This document shows, piece by piece, positions 1-11,905 of a stretch of DNA of 64,000 nt (the stretch's first letter is position 1; every line of letters starts with the position of its first letter). The stretch comes from Monodelphis domestica. Lineage: Eukaryota; Chordata; Mammalia; Didelphimorphia; Didelphidae. The notes under the pieces were generated by a model. The model was given only the letters and a program-made list of their open reading frames with translations. It was not told where the DNA came from and did not search any database. The translations under genes and the position numbers were made by a program. Where the stretch lies: the NCBI RefSeq assembly GCF_027887165.1, contig NC_077227.1:68762252-68826251 (forward strand), read 5' to 3'.

Positions 1-814
1 CTATTTTTTTTTTAAAGTCAAGTCTACTGAATTTGCCCGAGATTTGTAGCATTTTATAAATACTATCATACCTCCCCATTCTCCATATGTAAGTACTTCT
101 TCTGTATAATATATACTTGACATCTGGACCATATGTGATGCAGTCTAAAGTCACATGCCATTTGAATTTGAGTTCAATGTCTGGAATTCTCAGAAACATG
201 TACTTCAAATTATAACTTCAATGCTGAGATTTTCTTGTTCTCCAGACAATACTCAAAGGCTTTCTTCATGATCCTTGGACAGAATTGCCCACTTGATCTG
301 AAAATGCTATAGCCCTCAACAGGATTATATTAGGAGAAGAGCTATCAGTGATGAAGGGGGATCTGGCATCAACACTTTTCTCTGAATCTTCTGACAACTA
401 ACTTTGAGAAAGGACAAACTAGATTATTGAAGTATCCTTTACATTAGACAATTTAGACTATTTTTAAAATGAGGGGAGAAAGGGAAAGAGGGAAGGGAAC
501 ATAGTTCCATTTTGATACATGAATCTCTTTAAAATAGAGCTTTGAAAAATGGTTAGTTAATATTACAACTGGGAACTAAAAACCGTATAGGAAATAGCTT
601 GAAATTTTTAAAGCAACTTTTATTGACCTTAAATTTTAAAATATGGCCATATATTTTCTTGGGGGCTTGAAATAATTTCTATAAATAACAGACTACTCAA
701 AGAATAATTATAAATGTAATAGACTAAAATAATAATAAACAAAAAGGATAAATTTACATAACTAGATAGAAAAAAGGCAAAAGATTTTAACAAGGTATAA
801 CATCATTTAAAAAT
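1..814. other. Single-copy AT-rich DNA
   Basis: I see no gene, RNA or recognisable repeat here. A short purine-rich patch lies near 468-500. Reading frames are short and show no family resemblance. Confidence 0.5.
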
Positions 815-1165
815 TTCTTTAATTATTTATTTGTTTTTAAGTATTTTTAAAACAATACCATGTATTGGTTCCAAGGCAGAAGAATGGAAAGGGCTAGGCA
901 ATGGGGGTTGAGGGACTCACCCAAAATCATACAGCTAGGAAGTATCTAAGGCCAGATTTGAAACTAAAACCTCTTGTCTCTAGGCCTGGCTCGCAATCCG
1001 CTGAACTACCCAGCTGCCTCCTTAAGTATTTTTCCATGGTTACATGATTCATGTTCTTTCCTTCCTATTTTCTCTCCCTTTTCCTAGAGCCAACAAGCAA
1101 TTCCACTGAGTTATACAATAATCACTCAATATCTATTTTCATATTATTCATTTTTGTAATAGAAC
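815..1165 (-). mobile_element. L1 3' end, 5'-truncated, split by a SINE
   Basis: After removing the SINE at 849-1021, the flanks read as the antisense 3' UTR of a marsupial L1: an A-rich tail on the left (as T-rich), then TTCCATGGTTACATGATTCA and the CAAGCAATTCCACTG motif. The same text recurs at 17181-17767 and 42398-42564. It carries no coding part and is a dead fragment. Confidence 0.75.
849..1021 (-). mobile_element. Marsupial tRNA-derived CORE-SINE with TSD
   Basis: Read on the minus strand it begins GGAGGCAGCTGGGTAG (tRNA-like head), passes the CORE segment around the TGACTTGCCCAAGGTCACACAGCT-like motif, and ends with the CCAATACA tail typical of young marsupial SINEs. A perfect 12-bp duplication, TTAAGTATTTTT, sits at 837-848 and 1022-1033, so the insertion into the L1 tail is clear. 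It is a SINE, not a tRNA gene: no cloverleaf is kept. Confidence 0.9.
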
Positions 1166-2300
1166 AAAATTTTAAATATTTTTGGTTTAAAAAATAAAAT
1201 TATTAGAATAAATGAACATTTCCTTAATATGATAAATTATATATTTATAACACCAAGAGTCCATATTTTATGGACTGGAAATATTTTGGAGTCCTTTCAA
1301 AGATAAGCAGATAAAATTATTACTACTATTATTTGATATCATTCTGAAATCACTAAATATAAAATAATTTAAATAAATGATTTCTTAATCTTAAAAACTT
1401 TTTAAAGAATAAATTTTTGTTGTTAAATATTATGTCAATATGCATCATTTCTGGTTTTTTCCATGCATATTTGCTATATACAATTTTGAAAAACATTGTG
1501 TTTTCCACTGGGTTCAAAAGTCATGTCCAAAAAAATAAAATCTTGTAAAAGTTCCTTTCTCAATGCTTTCTCCTTTTCCACTCCAATCCCCTCCCCCTAC
1601 AGTCAGTATCAGACATTTTAAGCACTCATGGTAGATGAGGGAAAGGTGAAGTATGAATTGGGGAGGTGAGGGAAAGAAGAAAGGAGAAGGAGAAAAGAAA
1701 TCCCTTACCAAAGTAACCAAGTGATGTATTTAAGAATCTACATAGAGAACTCAAATTAATTCAAATAAAACAAATGAAACAATGATGTCAGTAGACTAGC
1801 AGGATATAAAATACATGTCCCAAAGGTCTTAGTATACTTTTAAAATGCACTGACTTTTTGGAGTTAAATATTCTACCCCCTACGAAAAAAAAACTGCAAA
1901 AGGAAAATAATTTTAAATATGGAGTAATTACTTTCAAATAACTTATTAATATTTGATATATTTTAAAAATCCATTTACCAGAATCCAGGAAATATATAAA
2001 CACAATTAGAAAAACTTCATCTAAATTAAAACAGGGCTAAGGAACTCAGGAAATATTTATTATTCATTAATTAGCCATACAAATACAATGAATATCAGAA
2101 TAGTATCTAAATTAATTTATTGATTCATTTATATCCCAGTTAAATTACAAGAGTTATTTTATAGAGTTAGAAAATTAACAAATTTTTTCTAAAAGCAGTA
2201 GAATGTCAAGGCAAATGAAAAAAGTGCAAAAAAGCAAGAAAATATTCATTTACCCATGCTGTCTTTCAAACCATATTACAAAATAGCATAAGGGACAGAA
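1166..2300. other. Single-copy AT-rich DNA
   Basis: No gene or repeat recognised. Only short open frames occur, such as 1514-1720 and 1788-2003 on the minus strand, and they resemble no protein. Confidence 0.45.
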
Positions 2301-2945
2301 TGTCAGAGGTAAAATTAAAAGGGTTGTAACAAATTTATAAGAGTGTGGTCGCCAAGAATTATTATTCAGTTCCAAATAAATGTTTATGGCAATTTATTTA
2401 CAAAAGGAGAAAGAGTGAAAGTAAGAAAATCAGAGAGAGTAGATATTTACTCTGGCCTGGTCCAAAGCAGGCAGGGCTTCAGAGGCCCAACAAAGGGGAC
2501 ACAGAGGTAAATCAAACAAGGGTTTTAGTAATGAGTCCTCCTCCAAGATAAGGGGCCTCTCAGAAGGCTAGTACCTCCAGGAAAGCCAGGGAAAGGAGTC
2601 AGCCTTTTTCTCTCACCCAAGAGGTTGTTCTAATACAAAATAGGAAAGCAGTCTAAGGTCCTCAGCCGGAGCTCCTCCAGGGTCAAGTTGAAGGTGTGAT
2701 ATCTTTTCAAAGGAAGTTCTTGCCACTTTTAAAGACCATTCATTTCATCACTTCTGTACCTTCCACTTATACTTGGACCAATTATAGCTATAGTTTTGCT
2801 TAGGACTGCCAAGGGGACAGTCAGTGGTTTCTCATTTGTCACCTACTTTCACATATGTGGGTCACAGACCTCCCCCACTTGAGGATAAGTGAGGTCTGTA
2901 TGTGTAAACATTAAATCTCTAATAATAAAAATATTATATTTTACA
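2301..2945 (-). mobile_element. Solo LTR-like block, same family as the LTR at 38.9 kb
   Basis: It aligns along its length with the LTR at 38897-39572 in the same orientation. Shared blocks include the TTTATT near 2393 (AATAAA on the minus strand), CTCCAAGATAAGGGGCCTC near 2541 and GGGACAGTCAGTGGTTTCTC near 2814. It opens with TG on the plus strand and the right edge is TTTTACA. No convincing target-site duplication is visible, so the exact edges are uncertain. No viral gene is present. Confidence 0.72.
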
Positions 2946-3139
2946 GAGGTTTATTAAATGATCTTTAGAAATCAAGGAATAAAGAGCATACAAAATAAAA
3001 ACCATGTACCCATGGCTCTTTAGCCATTTTTACAATCCCCATTCACCACCATCACTGCTTATTCTACATCAGAGAGGAAGAGCCTCAATGCCCACTGCCT
3101 TTATCCTCTGTCTACAGGAAGTACATAATGTCAAGAAGT
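2946..3139. other. Single-copy DNA
   Basis: No feature recognised between the LTR and the weak MIR-like stretch. Confidence 0.4.
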
Positions 3140-3290
3140 CAGTGGGCTCTCCAGATAGTGTCAGAATATTCATACTATTACCAAAAGGATGTAACCAGAT
3201 CTGTCACTTCCTACCTATGTGATATTTATTGGTAAAGCTATTTCAGTTCTCTGTAATATTTATGAAACTGTACAATGAATGAGGTAGATT
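3140..3290 (+). repeat. Possible ancient MIR-like SINE remnant
   Basis: The stretch CACTTCCTACCTATGTGA followed by GCTATTTCAGTTCTCTGTAA resembles the CORE region and the 'cctcagtttcctcatctgtaa' tail of MIR. It is strongly diverged, and a chance match is possible. Confidence 0.35.
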
Positions 3291-4289
3291 CCTTCACATC
3301 AAAGATTTCCCCCTGCCCCAGCTCTAAATCTGCTGTAGTAGAATCTTATGAAAACAAGTACATAGAGTTCCTGGAGAAATCATTACAAAAAGCTTTTGTA
3401 GGGAAAAATGGCTGGATTTAGTGATAAGAAAATGAGGAGAATTGCTACTATCAAAGGTAATGAGTTAATAGCAATTAATTGTTTATGAGAGCCAACAATC
3501 TATTTTGTACATCTTCATAGACTTTCAATAGTTCTTTGATAAAAATTCTTTTTTCATAGATAATTAGAAAACAATAATTAAGTTACAGTATTTTAATTGA
3601 TCTATAGTTTTTCCAAGAAGCATGTCTAATGTTGCCATTACTTTTTTCTCTCCTACCATATAGGATTTGGGGACTTACTTTTAGTATTGTATGATGCAGG
3701 ACTAAAGGGCTTGCATTTTGAGATGACAAAATATTCCATAATAGACCCTGAAGATGTAGAATAGGGATTAATGGACTCCTTAGCTACTCTCTTCTAACTA
3801 TGAATCTTATTGGAAATATTTTAAGCATTTTCCAGGGATGAAGTAGAAGGGAGAGTTTGCTCTAGATTCCCCATGGTCTTTCTGTAGCTTTGAGTATATG
3901 ATATCTGAAAGTCATACCCTCCCTAGGGAAGTCTGATCCTGGGCTTGGGCTGCCTTTGTGTGTGTGTGAACATGTGTTTCTTTATTGACTTCATGTGAAA
4001 GAATATCTAACACAAGAGTGACCTCCCCATGCTTGGAGGAAATCTTAAAAGTCTAGGAGGTTCAGAGGTGTTGGGTCCATCAAAACTAAATGGTAGTGGG
4101 GAAGAATCCATGACAATAATTTTCAGTGTTTTCATAGGAAATGGTCAATAATAAAAAGTCTGACAAAAGGAAGGTAGGAAGAGAGGAAAAGAGGGACAGG
4201 GGAAGGGGAGAGAAGGGAAGACTAGGAAAGTAAATGGAAGAGAAAGGAAGGCCTGTAGAAAAAATCAGTTTCCTGTTTTCCGATTTTTT
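3291..4289. other. Single-copy DNA with a purine-rich tract
   Basis: No gene or interspersed repeat recognised. At 4165-4256 the plus strand is almost all A and G, in GGAA/GAGA runs. Confidence 0.5.
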
Positions 4290-7275
4290 TCTGCCTTAAT
4301 TTTATTCATGCAAAAGTTTTTTTTTTAATTTCATGTAATGAAAATTACTTATATTACTTTCCATAATCCTGTCTGTCTCATTTGATCTTAAACTCTTTCC
4401 TTATCCAGGTACATTTTTTCATTCTTCTTAAATTTACTTATGATATTACCCATTATATCTAAATCATTTATTCATTTTGCCCTTATCCTGGTATGTGGTG
4501 TGAAATTTTATTCTATGCTTTGTTTCTGCTGAACTGTTTTTTGGTTTTCCCAAAATTTTTTGTTAAAAATTGACTTCATACCCTTAAAGACTGAATAGTT
4601 TGGTTTATCAGACACTAGTTTACTATGGTTGTCTACTCTGTACGTAATCTAATCCACTGATTCACCACCATTTCATGGCTTATCCAGTACCAAATTGTTT
4701 TCATATAGTTTGAAATCTTAAGTTGCTGGACCATCTTCCTTCATATTTTTTCTTTGATTTTATTCCTCTCCTTGAGCATTTGATCTCCTAGATAATTTTT
4801 CTAGTTTTATAAAATAATTCTTTCAGAGTTGATCACTATAGCACTGAATAAAAAGAATTATCTTTATTAAATTACCTCAACCTACTCATGAGCAATCAAT
4901 ATTTCTCTTGTTGTTTAGATATCTTTATTTCTGTGAAAAGTGTTTTACAATTGTGTTCCTATAGTTCCAGTGTGTGTCCTGGCAGGTAGACTCCCAAGTA
5001 TGATTTTATATTGTAATTTCCCTATCTCTTTTTTCTGGGCTTCACTGATAGTATAAAGGAATGCTAATGATTGATGTATTTGTTTTATGTTCTTCAACTT
5101 TACAAAATTTGTTTCTCTAGGATTCCCAAAGTATATAATTATGTAATCTTCCAAAAACAATAGTTTTGTTTCTTCATTGCCTATATTTTTTCTTGCAAAT
5201 TAATTTTTCTTCTTTTATTTCTATTCCAGATAGCATTTCTAGGGCAAAATTGAACCATAGTGTTGATAATGGACATACATTCTCCATTCTTAATCTTGTT
5301 GTAAGGCTTCAAGTTTATTCCTGAAATACATAATTTTTGCTTTTGGTTTTAGGTTAATCCAACACATAATTTCAAGAAAGCCTACATTTATTCCTTTGCT
5401 CTCTGGTGTTTTTTAATACCAATGTGTGTTGTATTTTGTCAAGAGTTTTCTCTGAATCTATTCATAAAATCATATGATTTTTATTGTTTCTTTTTGTTAT
5501 TGATATAGTTATTTATAGTGATAGTTTTCCTAATACTGATCTAGCTCTGTATTTATGATATAAATTCTACCTGGTCATAGTGTGTGATATTTGTGATGTT
5601 ATTATAATTTCCTTCCTGGTATTTTATTTTAATTTTTTGCATTAACATTCATTAAGGAAATTAGTCTAGTTTCTACTTTTTGCTCTCTCTTGTTTAGGGA
5701 CTGAAACCATACCTGGGTCACAAAAAGGAATTTAATAGGACTCCCTGAACATATTTTTTCAATAATTTCCATAGTATTCAGGTGAATTATTCCTTAAATA
5801 TTTAGTATTCCTGTAAATCCTTCTGGCCCTTGAGATTTTTCTTAGGGAGGTCATTGATGCTTTGCTTAATTTTGTTTTCTAAGATACAATTATTGTGTAT
5901 TAATTCTCCCTGTCATCATAATTGATTTTTATAGTCAAGTAATCTTTTTGTTGTTTATTTTTCTATACATTTCATGTGCATTTTATGTTAAGTTGGGCTT
6001 CATTTCTTATTTGAAGAGGAGGGAATACTGTTTTAAACTTCAGGCTTTTATGCACTACTATTTAATTTAGAGCTAGTTCTGGAGGGTTGGACATTTTTGT
6101 GCTTCCTAGATGGTATGAACTGGGGAGAGGTATGGTCCACTGCTCTTTTTGTTTAGACTCTGGTCCTTTCCCAGAAAGGGTCCCTGATGTCTTAGAATTG
6201 CAATCAGCAATGTTACTCAGGGTCCCTGAATCCTTAGGACAAAAAGGAATTCTTCATCTCAGAGTTCTAGATCTCATTTGAACAAAAGTGCTCCTTAATA
6301 TCCTAGATCTGTGATAGTTACCCTACCTCACATGTGCCAAAATGAGCACACAGACCCCTCTCTGTGGGCAGGTCTGCAATAATTTGTTTGTTTTTTGCTA
6401 GAAAGCAAGAAGAACTTGAGCATGACTGTTCCCTTTCCCCTCTCCATGTGCCTGGGGTCATTCTTTATTTCACCTGCCCCTCTGCCCAGCAGTCCAATAG
6501 GATCACTTCTTCCCTCCCCTATTTGGAGTAAGACACTGGTGAATGAATGAGGGACTCACATGCTGCATGAGGGTGTGGCAGAGATGGTAGCCTGTTGAGT
6601 CTGTGGGGAATGCGATTCTTGTGGTAGAATTAGAAAGGAGCTAGGTTTGAGAGGACCATAACTCACAGCACAGCACATAACTGGAGACAATTTTCCCCCT
6701 CTCCAGGTGTGCCTCTCTTCATCTGTCCCCCTGCCCACCAGAAGCCCAATAGGAATACTTCCTCCTCCCCCTGCCTGGGATAAGGAGACTGGGGAGTGAG
6801 GCAGAAAGACTGGGAAGGGTGCTCAGTCTGGGAGGTGGGCAGGGAATGGCACTAGTTCTTTTGAGGGGTGGGGTGGGATTGGGGCCTGGCACTCCATCTC
6901 TAAAAGGTTAGTTCTAGATCTGTGACACAAAAGTGATTATATACAAGACTTGCCAAATAGCATGAATTCAATGCTAGTATATGGTTCCCCTCTAATCTCT
7001 TTCTGACCGGTTTTCAGATTTCTTTACTATACCTGGCTTGATAGCTCCCAAAGTTACTGACACTTCTGTTGTCACCATCTAATCCCATGACTAGTGTTTC
7101 ATGCACCAGGCTCTAGTGTCCACTTCCATGTCACAGCCTCTCTTTTTGACCTCTTAATTTATCTCAGGTTGAAAGAACGTCTCACTCTGGCCTTTTGTTT
7201 GCTCTGTGACTCCAGAAATTTATCAGGGACATTATTGTAAAATTTCTTGGAAGTGAATATAGGAAAAGCTCTGCT
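4290..7275 (-). mobile_element. Internally deleted L1 (5' UTR plus ORF2 RT segment)
   Basis: On the minus strand, 7275-6080 reads as marsupial L1 5' UTR, and 6080-5960 as the start of ORF1. The text then jumps to ORF2 reverse transcriptase: 5960-4290 follows ORF2 from the loop before RT, 'LPKK..GPDGFT', through the RT palm and beyond. ORF1 body, the endonuclease domain and the 3' UTR are missing. Frames are broken throughout. The 5' UTR portion holds an imperfect tandem repeat near 6435 and 6694. Confidence 0.72.
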
Positions 7276-7467
7276 GAATGAATTCTCTACTACACTATAT
7301 TTTCTTTGCACCTATAAGTCCTTTTATACACTCTCTTCCAATCATATTGGACCCCTTGCTTTTTTCAAAAACATTTCACCTTCATTTTCTGTTTATTTAC
7401 AGAAATTATCTCCCATTCTTAGATTGATCTTCCTCTTTCAACTTCCATTTAAACTATTAGCTTCACA

Positions 7468-7545
7468 AATCCCAGAATTTTAAAGGGTAAAGGACCTCTG
7501 TGTCCACCTAGTATGTCTATACACACAAAGAATATTCTTTCCAGG
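7468..7545 (-). repeat. L3/CR1 LINE 3' fragment
   Basis: CCCAGAATTTTAAAGG followed by AGGACCTCTG and a CACCTAGT match is the antisense 3' end of mammalian L3/CR1 ('agagttggaagggacctcagaggccatctagt'). The piece is short and diverged. Confidence 0.45.
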
Positions 7546-7549
7546 GTCA

Positions 7550-7800
7550 GCCTAGGTGCCACTAACTGCATATAGTCTTCCCTAATCTCTTTGTCCCCAG
7601 CATTCAGTTATTAGTACTCATTTTCTTTTCAAATTCATATTTAGTCATTTTTATTTGTTGTATACGCTAATAGAATGTAAGTTCTTAGAGGACAATAGTT
7701 AAAGTTTTTATTTTGTTTTGTTTTGTTTTGGATGCTGAATCTCTAGTACCTATAAATGAAAAGTCCCTTGCACATAGTAGATGATTTAAAGTCTTTGAAT
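7550..7800 (+). repeat. L2 LINE 3' end
   Basis: The order of blocks matches L2: GGTGCCACT, a CTTCCCTAATCTCTTTGTCCCCAG stretch, TAGAATGTAAG with CTTAGAGGACA, and the terminal CTTGCACATAGTAGATG. A (TTTTG)n expansion sits inside it at about 7708-7733. It is non-coding remnant DNA. Confidence 0.65.
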
Positions 7801-9449
7801 TATTGAAAGATTTCATTATTAATAAGTGCCTCTGTAAGTCATATGCCAGTTTAAAATGGATGGATATGATTCAGTCTTAGAGACTAACAATAATATCTCT
7901 ATGTGGCTCATGTTTGCCTACCCATATAAATGTGACAACATCTGAATTATTCTTCATTCTATGCTATTTAAGTCAGTTCACCTATAAGCAGCCAGATATA
8001 TAATCATAACTGAAGAGTAGAATATTTATTCAGGATAAGAATGAAAAGAGAAGAGACTAATACTCCAGCCTCCTCAATGAAAGTAGGGAAGAAATAATTA
8101 TCATTTGCTAGTTTCCTACCATTCCCTTCCCAGAATTGTTCTGTCTCAGTCTCTGCTGAAGACTTAAACTGCAAAATTAGGAAGTTCAGAAAAAGCCCCA
8201 ATGAGCTCATTATACTGCTAGGTGGTTCTCATATTAACACAGGGTTATGCCCCTATTACCTCAGTTCCTTAAAAATACTGGATAAGTTTACAGGTCCTTA
8301 TTCTATGCTCTGCAGTCTCTTAATGTTTAGATCTGCCATTCTCCCAGAAATCCTTCCTCCTTTCTGCTTCATTGCTCTTTTCTCTCTCAACCACCCTTTC
8401 TCTTCCCTTTCAAGCATATGTCTTTGGCCTGTAGTATTCAAGGGAATAATATTGTGTTTCCCTACTGTTATGGCTGCTACATTAACTACAGTGTTATACA
8501 AACAAGAGACATGTTATCTAAATGTGTTAAGTTAATGAAATACTATTTAAGCTATTCCTGCATTTCAATGGGACGTGGGCCAAGAAGAATGAATTGAAGG
8601 AAAAGATGCTAATGGGAAACTGTGCAAGGAAACCAAGAATGTAGCCTTCTGGAATTTGAGGCTTTTTTTTTCAGAGATGGCTCTGTAATTCTGAAATAAC
8701 AATCCTTTACCTGTTTGTTGCAACTTCTGGCACTTAATGCATGAGCTCTATCTTGTGGGTACAAGGACACAGTTAAGATCTATCTTTGCTTGAGGATATT
8801 GTCCCTTTATTACTGAAAAAAGGCATTCAGCCAAATAGTAAAGATTTTCCTTGAAGATATGTGAGGGGAAGATACAAAATTTGTATGTATTAAACCATTT
8901 CTCTTAAACTCTCACCAGTTAACATGATTATGAAACCCCAGGACAGGCTTACGGGTAATCTATATGAATTTTGTTTTCATTGAATCAATAGATCTTTGAT
9001 GGAGTGAATTCATCTCTTCCTTCCTAAGGGCCTTAGGTCAGACTTTAAAAAGGCGCATTGTCTACTGAAATTGGAATTACTTTTGTCCAATTCCCTCCAA
9101 GTACAATTTTATCAGTAACTGCTTTCAGACAGCAAGTGAAAATATGACTCTACACCTTTTGAACAATGCTATAAGTGATGATTTCTTTTTAATCAGAGAC
9201 CAAGACCATATTTGTATCTGAGAAACAGCAAAACAGAGAACTATTTTAAGTCACAGTAATAGAAAAAGGGCATAATATTGATTTGAACTTCATACTTTCT
9301 CCATATTAAAAATATTTTAAATCTCGAAGAGGGGATCAAGGAATCCACATTAAAATGTTTAGTATTTTAGCCCTACTTTTATCAGTCATTTTCTAATTCT
9401 TTCTGAAACGTATCTTCACTTCTTCTCTGTACAGTACTAAAAATCTATC
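7801..9449. other. Single-copy DNA
   Basis: No repeat family or exon recognised across this stretch. Small overlapping frames on both strands near 8298-8535 have no homology I can name. Confidence 0.5.
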
Positions 9450-9865
9450 TAAAGATTAGCACTTATTAAATTCCTACTCTGCTCTAGACATCATTCTCAA
9501 AATTAAAGGTACAAAGATGAAAGGAAATAAGTCCCTGACTTATAGGAATTTATGGTCAAGCGGGGAGAAAGTGTGTGTGTGTGTGTGTGTGTGTGAGTGT
9601 GTCTGTATGTGGCTGTGTTTGTGTGTTAGTGTGTGATATACAAATATCTAATAGGGCACTAGTCACTGGGAGCAAGGGTTAGAAGGCAGATCAGGAAAGT
9701 CTTCTTGTAGAAGGTGATGATTAAAATGAATCTTGATGAATGGAGAGGAGGAAAAAGTATATTTCTGGCAAATTTAGGTATAATGGAAGGGAAACTCCCT
9801 AGTAATTAAAGTGATATAGAAGTGGCAGATATGGTATGGCATCAGAGGGGAGAGAAATATGGTCT
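9450..9865 (-). repeat. L2 LINE 3' portion containing a GT microsatellite
   Basis: Antisense L2 begins with CACTTATTAAATTCCTACT, continues to AAGTCCCTGACTTATAGGAA (the 'ccctcaaggagctcacagtc' block), and resumes after the microsatellite with CAGGAAAGTCTTCTTGTAGA. Order and spacing fit L2. The sequence is old and diverged. Confidence 0.65.
9571..9637. repeat. (GT)n microsatellite
   Basis: Pure GT runs from 9571 to 9594, followed by an interrupted GT/TGTA segment to about 9637. It lies inside the L2 remnant. Confidence 0.95.
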
Positions 9866-10189
9866 TAGAGGGAAAAAAAAATAAATTTCTCTCCTACTTC
9901 TGGTTGGACATACTGGCAGTGTAAGTTTGTCATTTAAATGACTAGTACTCCTAAGCAATTCATTAAGACAACAGGTTTCAGAGAAGGTACTGATCTGGAT
10001 TTGTAAAATGAGAACACATCTAGATGTTTGTTATATCAACCAAATAATGCAAATAATATAAAAAATTGCCTATAGGTTGTTCTGCTTTGGAACTTAATAA
10101 AGTCCCTTTAACCTTATAGCAAAGATGAAATGATTATAAGGAGTACTATGAGTGTTTGGATTTTCAGAAACAAGTAGCATTAGAAACTT

Positions 10190-10420
10190 CCTTGGTCCTT
10201 TATAACTCTTAAGAACTTGTGATTCTGTACAACCTACTTTTCTATAGCTTCTACACTTAGCTCATAATTCTCTTCAATCAAGTAGATCAAGTCTCTGTGT
10301 AAATTTCTATGATGCAGTGGCTCAACTATTTAAAGATGGTCATCATGTCACCCTTAGGATGATCCAGGACAAACATCCCCATTTTTTCTAATTAACTTTG
10401 ATATGGAGTGTATCTCTATC
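10190..10420 (-). repeat. L3/CR1 LINE fragment
   Basis: TTTAAAGATGGTCATCATGT, then GGACAAACATCCCCATTTTT, match the antisense L3/CR1 text 'gacagctatcatgtcccc...ggctaaacatccccagttcc'. The end near 10405, ATATGGAGTGTATCTC, fits the following 'catatggcatggtctc' block. Confidence 0.6.
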
Positions 10421-10524
10421 CTCTCAAAAAAGTGAAAAAGAAAAAAAATATAAACTTACTTCACATTTATATATGTATACATTTATATAAAAATGAGAAA
10501 GCATATTATACACCCTATGGAGGA

Positions 10525-10660
10525 GAAATTAACACTAACTCTGTGGTTCAGGACAAATAATTTTATTTCTCTGATCTTCAGTTTCTCTGTCACATGGGAA
10601 ATTTGGTTGAAATACTCCTAGTTCTATTGTCTCTCTAAGCTCTAAAATAACACTCCTACT
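10525..10660 (+). repeat. Old MIR/THER-type SINE 3' part
   Basis: CTTCAGTTTCTCTGTCACAT, followed by a degenerate copy of 'ggttggactagatgacctctaag...cttcaactctaaa', marks the 3' portion of a therian CORE-SINE. Confidence 0.5.
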
Positions 10661-10788
10661 AGTTTGACTAAAAGAAATAGAAATACATACTATGAGAAGA
10701 TATATGGTGATGAAATAACTTATTACATGCTTCATAGAACACAGGATAATATTTGATAGATTGATAGTTTTGGAAAACAGATATAGGG

Positions 10789-10825
10789 AGCATGGTATTT
10801 CTAGCAAGCATGGTATTTCTAGCAT
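10789..10825. repeat. 18-bp tandem duplication
   Basis: GCATGGTATTTCTAGCA occurs twice, starting at 10790 and 10808. The copies are identical, so this is probably recent replication slippage. Confidence 0.9.
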
Positions 10826-10924
10826 CCTAAAATATATGAATAAACAAATAAAATATGTGGAATTGGAACAGCACAATTTATTTTTAAAGAAGAGTAGTCT
10901 AGTTTGTATAGAAAATAACACTAA

Positions 10925-11240
10925 TTAAGGGGAATACTAGAGGATGAGATTGGAAAGATATATTTGAGACAGATTTTGATGAATCTGGTGGTAATAGGGT
11001 GCTGGAGTTTATGAAATAGGGGAGTTAACATGGCCAGACTTTAGTTTTAGCATCATGATTTTGGCAACGAACTAGTAAATGTGCTAGAATGAGAAGAATC
11101 TTGAGGAATGTATTAAACATCAGAGATTTTGGGGGTACTTCATGAGGGAGACAATATAGACCAAAACCAGAATGGTGGCTATATTGGGGGAAGAGAAGGG
11201 AATAACATAGCATAGCTGGAAACAACAGGATTTGTTAGCA
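10925..11240 (-). repeat. L2 LINE internal fragment
   Basis: Read on the minus strand it contains GTCTGGCCATGTTAACTCCC and the 'ctccagcaccctattacc' block, which correspond to the L2 segment just upstream of its 3' UTR. It faces away from the L2 copy at 11290. Confidence 0.6.
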
Positions 11241-11289
11241 AATTGCATATGTGGATAAAGTAATATATGGAAAAACAATTAAACCTAAA

Positions 11290-11905
11290 TAATCTAATGG
11301 TTTCAAGAGTCTTTCTAAATCAATCCATCTTCCATGTAGTCAACAAAGTGATTTTTCTAAAATACAGATCTGATCACATAATTTCTCCCCACCCTCCACT
11401 CATCAAACTCCCTTGGCTACCTCTAAGAACAAATGTAAACTCTTTTTTGCCACTTAAGGTTCTTAATAAACTGGTTCCATCCTATCATCCATCCTCCATT
11501 CAATAGGACTACCCTCCATTCTTCTATAGTCCAACCATACAAGCCTATTTGCTGATCTTTAAAGATAATTCTCTATCTCCCATCTCTGTTCTTATACTGG
11601 CTACCCTCTATGCCTGGAATGCTGTCCTTCACCTCTTCTTTGAATCCTTGTAATTTGAGAGGCTCATTTAAGAATGAGCCATTTAAGGCTTCCCCTTATT
11701 CTTTTGTTGTTTGTCCTTTTCCCAATCAGATCCTCTTGTTTTTGTTTTATATGCAATTTTGTATATGCCTCCAAATGCACATGTCCCTCCTGTCATACTC
11801 TAAACACAGTGACAGCAGGAATTGTTTTGCTTTTGATTTTGTATCCCCAGCATAAAGCAGAGTGTCTGGCACATAGAGGGCACAATAAATGTTTGCCAGT
11901 TTGAT
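11290..11905 (+). repeat. L2 LINE 3' end, relatively complete
   Basis: About 600 bp of the L2 3' region in order: AAAGTGATTTTTCTAAAATA, GATCTGATCACATAATTTCT, 'ctggttccatcctatcatcc', TATGCCTGGAATGCTGTCC, GACAGCAGGAATTGTTTTGC, TGTATCCCCAGCATAAAGCA and the terminus GTGTCTGGCACATAGAGGGC with AATAAATGTTTG. Small open frames inside it are by-products of the repeat. Confidence 0.82.

Noticed and set aside
2296..2950. 4-bp TSD for the 2.3-kb LTR (AGAA against GAGG or AGAG)
   Set aside because: The match needs a shifted boundary and one mismatch, which is not significant for 4 bp.
10535..10921. 128-codon frame on the minus strand
   Set aside because: Part of it is the reverse of a SINE 3' end, the rest is AT-rich F/L/I-rich translation with an internal 18-bp tandem repeat.
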